Source of the DNA: Clostridiales bacterium
GTDB lineage: Bacteria > Bacillota > Clostridia > Lachnospirales > Lachnospiraceae
Direction of reading: 5' to 3'
Length of the DNA: 37,110 bases
Assembly (NCBI GenBank): GCA_012518935.1
Contig: JAAYRE010000112.1
Span: 1 to 37,110, forward strand
Both the position numbers and the translations under genes were made by a program. Shown here piece by piece: positions 33,283 through 37,110 of this stretch; positions within the stretch are counted from its first letter, which is position 1, and the number at the start of each line of letters is the position of its first letter. The notes under the pieces are model-generated. The model was not told the DNA's origin and did no database searches. It saw nothing but the letters and a program-made list of their open reading frames with translations.

Positions 33283-34968
33283 TTAATCTATTATTGCCAA
33301 ACTAGAAACTCCCACATTCTTTAATGTAAGTGTAGGCTTGCAACAGTCTTTATTTCTGGAAGTTCGCTCGGGGCAAACCTTCAGTATATAACAACCATCA
33401 TATGGTACCTTAAATTCAAAGCAACCACATGGTCCTACTTTTTCACAAAACAGCTCAGTTTTTCTCTCATCACATACCTTATATAGCCTAACAATGTAAT
33501 CATGGGAGCAATTGCAGCTACAACCCCATATACAACCAAATATTACACCAGGTTTAATCTTACATTCCTTAGCCCTTTCCTTAACTGTTACCTTACGGTA
33601 GATCACACGGGTTCTTGTGCTCTTAACGACAACAGGTACCCTAACTGGATATGGCTTATATTCGATTACTGTTTCCTGCTGCGGGCAGGGAGGACAAGGT
33701 GTAGGCTCTGGACAGGGCAATGGAACAGGACAAGGTGGGCATTCTTCTATTGGCCTTGGTGCTGGAGCAGGTGCAGGTGCTGGAGCCGGTGCTGGCATAG
33801 CAGGTGGAGTAGGTGCTGGTGCTGGTGCCGGTGCTGGCATAGCAGGTGGAGTAGGTCTTGGAGCTGGAGCAGGTGCTGGCATAGCAGGTGGAGTAGGTCT
33901 TGGAGCTGGAGCAGGAGTTACAATTTCAGGAGGTGCAGGTAAAACTTCCTGACATACTACGCCACCTACAAAAGGATAGAGATGAAACTCAAATCCACTT
34001 ATAGCACTTACAGCAAAGGATCCTAAGGCCGCATTACCACTTACATGACCTCCAGTCTGATGAGCATGAAACATAGCTGAAGGTGCAAGGATGCTTCCCC
34101 AGATTGCAGCCGGTACTTCCATATATATATTAGTTGCATCTTCAAACACATATAGGGTTCTGTTAGCTAATTGTTCTTCTCCCCACAGTCCATATTGGAG
34201 ATGGGCATTGTTACCGGTTCTAAATATTACTATAGCTACACTTCCCTCTGGTATCTCAAACCGAATCTCTTTATCAAGTATTCCATTTGGCCTGGCGTCT
34301 ATAACAAATACGTTTTGCACCGGGTCATTACCTCTCAGTATTTTTTCATGGAAATGATCAACTACTGTTCCATTGGGATTTAATCTTGTTATACAATCAT
34401 GATAGTTTTCTATACTTATTCTGGCGTCATTAAAGAATCCTGCTACATCAGCACCAATCCTTCTTGCTGGAATAAAGCGGGGAACATCATAGCTTGGTAT
34501 TGCATAATGTGTTCCTCTGTCAGTAGGTGTCCAGTATCTGCTACCACCTGGTGCTTCATATAACCTCGTTAGTTCCTGAACCTGATCCTGGGAACCATCT
34601 TTTCCTATCATATAAGTACTTCCTGAGGCAGCACGGAAATTACCTCCTACTACTACATGCCCTACTACTACTAAGGGTCCCTGCATGGCTACATTTCTAC
34701 CAACCAAAAACCTAACAGCATCTGGATTGTATCCAGTTCCAGTAAGATTTAAATCATTTCCAAATGCTAGTGTTAGCCCTCGGGGACTTACGAAATCCCG
34801 TCCTACGGCAAATGCTCCTTTTGTATCTACAATATTATTGGCATCTCCAAAAACAATTGCATTGAAATTAGAGGCAATTCCAAAGGGTTGCCCTTCTATA
34901 TCATACCAACTAATATCTTCATAAGGTATTCCAGCATATGAAAAGCTACCACCTCTTTGATTGTTCAT
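33283..34968 (-). CDS. Choice-of-anchor-A family protein with Pro/Ala repeats and Cys-rich C-terminus
   Basis: A 561-residue protein. Residues about 13-335 are a choice-of-anchor-A (CAA) adhesion-type domain: GIASNFNAIVFGDAN at the start, VGRNVAMQGPLVVVGHVVVG in the middle, and AAIWGSILAPSAMFHAH near the end. Residues about 343-406 are tandem 14-residue Pro/Ala repeats, then a CPPCP-type segment. The last 115 residues form a basic, then cysteine-rich domain (13 Cys). There is no signal peptide at the chosen start (ATG 34966-34968, 7 nt after AGGAGG) nor in the 16-residue upstream extension. A spore-surface protein assembled from the mother cell cytoplasm is one explanation; a non-classical exported surface protein is another. 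Neither is proven. Confidence 0.85.
   Translation of the reverse strand: MNNQRGGSFSYAGIPYEDISWYDIEGQPFGIASNFNAIVFGDANNIVDTKGAFAVGRDFVSPRGLTLAFGNDLNLTGTGYNPDAVRFLVGRNVAMQGPLVVVGHVVVGGNFRAASGSTYMIGKDGSQDQVQELTRLYEAPGGSRYWTPTDRGTHYAIPSYDVPRFIPARRIGADVAGFFNDARISIENYHDCITRLNPNGTVVDHFHEKILRGNDPVQNVFVIDARPNGILDKEIRFEIPEGSVAIVIFRTGNNAHLQYGLWGEEQLANRTLYVFEDATNIYMEVPAAIWGSILAPSAMFHAHQTGGHVSGNAALGSFAVSAISGFEFHLYPFVGGVVCQEVLPAPPEIVTPAPAPRPTPPAMPAPAPAPRPTPPAMPAPAPAPAPTPPAMPAPAPAPAPAPAPRPIEECPPCPVPLPCPEPTPCPPCPQQETVIEYKPYPVRVPVVVKSTRTRVIYRKVTVKERAKECKIKPGVIFGCIWGCSCNCSHDYIVRLYKVCDERKTELFCEKVGPCGCFEFKVPYDGCYILKVCPERTSRNKDCCKPTLTLKNVGVSSLAIID
33791..33916 (-). repeat. 42-bp tandem repeat inside the choice-of-anchor-A gene
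   Basis: Three units starting at 33791, 33833 and 33875, each beginning GCTGGCATAGCAGGTGGAG on the plus strand; two are nearly identical, and the first differs in its second half. Each encodes 14 residues (APAPAPRPTPPAMP and variants). Being in frame, copy-number change would alter only stalk length. Confidence 0.9.
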
Positions 34969-35203
34969 TATTGAACCTCCTAGAAGTGCAAATTCCATTG
35001 CACCCAATATTCTCAATTTAGTTTATTCAGATTTTAGATAATCGTGCAAGATTTCCACCTTATTCCTGCAGGTATATGCACTTTCAACTATTTATTAAAA
35101 AGTCTTATCATGATAAAATCTAATTATAAGAACTATGCAGGTTATATCTTGTAGTACAGACTTACCCAGTGTAAATTTTGTACCTACAGAATTGGAGAAT
35201 AGC

Positions 35204-35923
35204 ATGAGAGAATTAGATTTTGAGGCTATGGCAGCAAAAAGTGACAGGTTAAGATTAGAAAAATTAATCCTAGAACAAGAGCATGCCATCCTAAAGTACT
35301 CCTCAAAGGTAACTGGCAAGTACATATCAAAAAGTGATGATGAATGGTCTATAGCCTTGCTGGCTTTTTCTCAAGCTATAGATAGCTATGATTTAGAAAA
35401 GGGCAATTTTATAAGTTTCTATCGCTTACTTATAAGGAGCCGCTTGATTGATTATTACAGAAGTCAAGGAAAATATTATTCTGAACTATCGGTAGATCCA
35501 GTATTGTTTGATAGTGAGCCCGAAGAGGATGATGAAGATATAACCATTCGTGTTGCTGTGGCAAATCAGGTTGCAAGGCTGGATGGTGAGGATTTAAAAC
35601 TGGAGATTGAAGCAGCAAATCAAGCCTTCTCTTTATATAACTTTTCATTTTTTGACCTTACAAAATGTTCACCTAGAGCAAAGAAAACTAAAAGCTCTTG
35701 TGCAAAGGCTGTTAATTTTATGCTTCAAAATCCTCTTTTAATTGAAGAATTACATAATACAAAACAATTACCCTTAAAAATAATCGAAAATAATACTAGG
35801 GTACCCCGAAAAATATTAGAGCGACATCGTAAGTATATAATAGCAGCCATAGAACTACTCTCTGGTGAGTATCCAAATCTTGCAGAATACTTGCAATACA
35901 TTAGAAAGGAGAACGGTAAATGA
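35204..35923 (+). CDS. sigI: RNA polymerase sigma factor SigI
   Basis: A sigma-70 family factor of the SigI type, 239 residues. The conserved N-terminal region reads ILKYSSKVTGKYISKSDDEW, LLAFSQAIDSYDLEKGNFIS, FYRLLIRSRLIDYYR (region 2, about residues 30-95), and the C-terminal part ends in a helix-turn-helix-like segment (LPLKIIENNTRVPRKILERH, about 190-210). In C. thermocellum, SigI factors drive cellulosome genes; in Bacillus, heat and wall stress. The frame is open from an ATG at 35135, but the ATG at 35204 has GGAG 6 nt before it and gives the normal family start. It overlaps rsgI by ATGA, so sigma factor and inhibitor are translationally coupled. Confidence 0.92.
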   Translation: MRELDFEAMAAKSDRLRLEKLILEQEHAILKYSSKVTGKYISKSDDEWSIALLAFSQAIDSYDLEKGNFISFYRLLIRSRLIDYYRSQGKYYSELSVDPVLFDSEPEEDDEDITIRVAVANQVARLDGEDLKLEIEAANQAFSLYNFSFFDLTKCSPRAKKTKSSCAKAVNFMLQNPLLIEELHNTKQLPLKIIENNTRVPRKILERHRKYIIAAIELLSGEYPNLAEYLQYIRKENGK

Positions 35924-37110
35924 AAGCAGTAATAGTGGAATTACGAGACGGTTATGCATCCGTTCTGTCTGACGATGGTTGCGTAGTAAAAATCAAAAAT
36001 AATAACTATGAGCTTGGACAGGTTATATATATAAATAACACTGGAAAATCCATGGTAAGGAAAATTGCCATGTTTGCAGCTTCCGCTGCAGCTGTATTGG
36101 TGCTTGGCACTGGAACATGGGCATATGCCAGCCCATATTCTTACGTCAGCCTTGACGTAAACCCATCAATTGAATATGTATTAAATCGTTTTGATAGAGT
36201 GATAAATATTAATGCGGTTAATGAAGATGGTGAAGAAATTCTACATGAATTCAAACTAGGCAATATAAAGCATAAAACAATTAAACATGCGATTCATCAA
36301 ACATTAGACCAGATAACTGATTTAGGTTATCTTAACTCTGATACAAAAAGCGGGATTATCATAGCCACTTCTGGCAAAAACCTGAATAAGGCAGATCAGC
36401 TAGCTCATGAAATCAAAGAAGAGGTTGAGCAAGACATCGTTGATAGCTACGATGACCTTCCTATCGACGCCACTGTTGAAGCTTATAGTGTTGGGATGGA
36501 GAGAGTTGAGAAAGCTAAGGAACTAGGTGTAACACCAGGTAAACTTAACCTAGTGGAGAAAATGATTTCTAGCTCAGATGACGCTGAGAATATAAAACTT
36601 GAAGAATGGTTAGATAAGCCTGTTAGTGATATTATTAGTGCCACAGCAAAAGGCCCTAAAGCCCATAATGTAATAGGCTCTGAAAACAAAAAAGCCGAAA
36701 AAGAGATTGCTAAAGCTGAAAAAGAGGCTGCCAAGAAGAAAGAAAAAGCCGACAAAGAGGCTGTTAAAGAGAAAGAAAAGGCTGACAAAGAGGCTGTTAA
36801 AGAGAAAGAAAAGGCTGACAGAGAGGCTATCAAGGAGATAGATAAGGCAAATAAAGAGGCTTCCAAGGCTGATAAGGAAGCTAATAAGAATAAAGCCAAA
36901 GCAGACAAAGAGGTAGCCAAAGAGAAGGTTAAGACAGATAAAAAAGCTAATAAGGAAAAACAAAAGACTGATAAAGAAGCTGCCAAGGATGAAAAGCAAG
37001 CTAATAAGAATAAAGCTAAAGGAGACAAAGAGACTTCTAAAGAAAAGGGTAAGGCTGATAAAGAAGTTAATAAAACAAAGAACAAGACTAACAAAGAGGC
37101 CTTAAAAAAC
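35920..37110 (+). CDS. rsgI: Anti-sigma-I factor RsgI, 3'-truncated by the window
   Basis: Open from the ATG overlapping the sigI stop to the window end (397 codons, no stop). Residues 1-45 form the cytoplasmic RsgI_N domain (MKAVIVELRDGYASVLSDDG) that holds SigI. A membrane helix follows (about 48-68), then the periplasmic domain beginning YVSLDVNPSIEYVLN (75-89), whose Asn-Pro bond is the autocleavage site known for RsgI proteins. A helical domain runs to about 240. From about 256, and clearly periodic from 275, the protein is a Lys/Glu/Ala/Asp repeat of 11 residues (KADKEAVKEKE), continuing past the edge. Any C-terminal carbohydrate-binding domain would lie outside the window. Confidence 0.93.
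   Translation, partial: MKAVIVELRDGYASVLSDDGCVVKIKNNNYELGQVIYINNTGKSMVRKIAMFAASAAAVLVLGTGTWAYASPYSYVSLDVNPSIEYVLNRFDRVININAVNEDGEEILHEFKLGNIKHKTIKHAIHQTLDQITDLGYLNSDTKSGIIIATSGKNLNKADQLAHEIKEEVEQDIVDSYDDLPIDATVEAYSVGMERVEKAKELGVTPGKLNLVEKMISSSDDAENIKLEEWLDKPVSDIISATAKGPKAHNVIGSENKKAEKEIAKAEKEAAKKKEKADKEAVKEKEKADKEAVKEKEKADREAIKEIDKANKEASKADKEANKNKAKADKEVAKEKVKTDKKANKEKQKTDKEAAKDEKQANKNKAKGDKETSKEKGKADKEVNKTKNKTNKEALKN
36742..37110 (+). repeat. 11-residue (33-bp) repeats in rsgI
   Basis: Degenerate 33-bp units; those at 36748-36780 and 36781-36813 differ by one base. Ten or so units of the form K-A-D-K-E-A-x-K-E-K-x follow, two broken by short 7-residue insertions (KEANKNK and KQANKNK). The array reaches the window end. 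Confidence 0.85.

Noticed and set aside
33502-33952. Plus-strand open frames (Trp/Cys/Arg- and Gly/Ala-rich) across the Pro/Ala repeats
   Set aside because: Antisense shadows of the repeat in the choice-of-anchor-A gene; odd composition, no Shine-Dalgarno, no domain.
35105-35116. Perfect 12-bp palindrome TTATCATGATAA upstream of sigI
   Set aside because: Short and AT-rich, so it may be chance; no matching second copy in the intergenic region.
35135-35203. Longer SigI start at the ATG at 35135
   Set aside because: No Shine-Dalgarno before it, and the extra 23 residues are not part of the SigI family, whereas the ATG at 35204 has GGAG at good distance.
36483-37094. Minus-strand open frame of 203 codons, Ser/Leu/Phe-rich
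   Set aside because: It is the mirror of the Lys/Glu/Ala repeat in rsgI, which lacks the codons that would give reverse stops. No ribosome binding site, and the forward frame has clear RsgI domains.

Overview
The window reads as chromosomal core sequence from an AT-rich, endospore-forming, cellulose-using clostridium of the Lachnospiraceae type (Herbinix/Lachnoclostridium-like; the genus is an inference from gene content, not a search). Three things point there: an alpha/beta small acid-soluble spore protein gene; a cytosolic cellobiose phosphorylase close in sequence to the Clostridium thermocellum enzyme as I remember it; and a SigI/RsgI sigma/anti-sigma pair, which in cellulolytic clostridia senses extracellular polysaccharide. 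Several families common in Lachnospiraceae are also present (DUF6145, DUF4364, DUF6583-like).

Layout. 1-360 (-): first codons of infC with an AUU start, preceded by a strong sigma-A promoter and an L20-leader-type attenuator. 387-1240 (-): a vitamin ECF transporter S component behind a structured leader. 1242-4596 (-): CPBP membrane protease and cellobiose phosphorylase, separated by a short 30-bp-period repeat cluster. 4832-7512 (+): two anchored surface proteins of unknown function. 7681-12049 (-): asd, dusB, coaX, a DUF6145 gene and argF. 12218-15619 (-): an LTA-synthase-like enzyme and an SPFH/NfeD pair. 15725-21469 (-): translation and transcription termination block (SpoU methyltransferase, prfA, prmC, DUF1385, rpmE, rho). 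21696-24391 (+): malic enzyme, radical SAM protein, DUF4364. 24394-29881 (-): engB, clpX, clpP, tig, glmM. 29882-31010 (-): second copy of the repeat cluster, SASP gene, orphan gene. 31180-32499 (+): alanine/Na+ symporter, tail to tail with a DJ-1 family gene (-). 32502-37110: a cysteine-rich choice-of-anchor-A protein (-) divergent from sigI-rsgI (+); rsgI runs off the window.

How it fits together. Cellodextrins taken up from cellulose would be phosphorolysed by the GH94 enzyme, while SigI/RsgI would control extracellular polysaccharide functions. prfA and prmC are a matched pair (release factor and its GGQ methyltransferase). tig, clpP and clpX form the usual folding/degradation cluster. 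Many intergenic regions hold good sigma-A promoters with 16-17 bp spacers and clear intrinsic terminators.

Most unusual items: the lysine-rich 11-residue-repeat ectodomain of RsgI; the signal-less, Pro/Ala-repeat, Cys-rich choice-of-anchor-A protein divergent from sigI; the 30-bp-period repeats found at two distant loci; an unassigned structured leader before the ECF gene; a long inverted repeat in the tig leader; and a substituted GTA-TT motif in CoaX.
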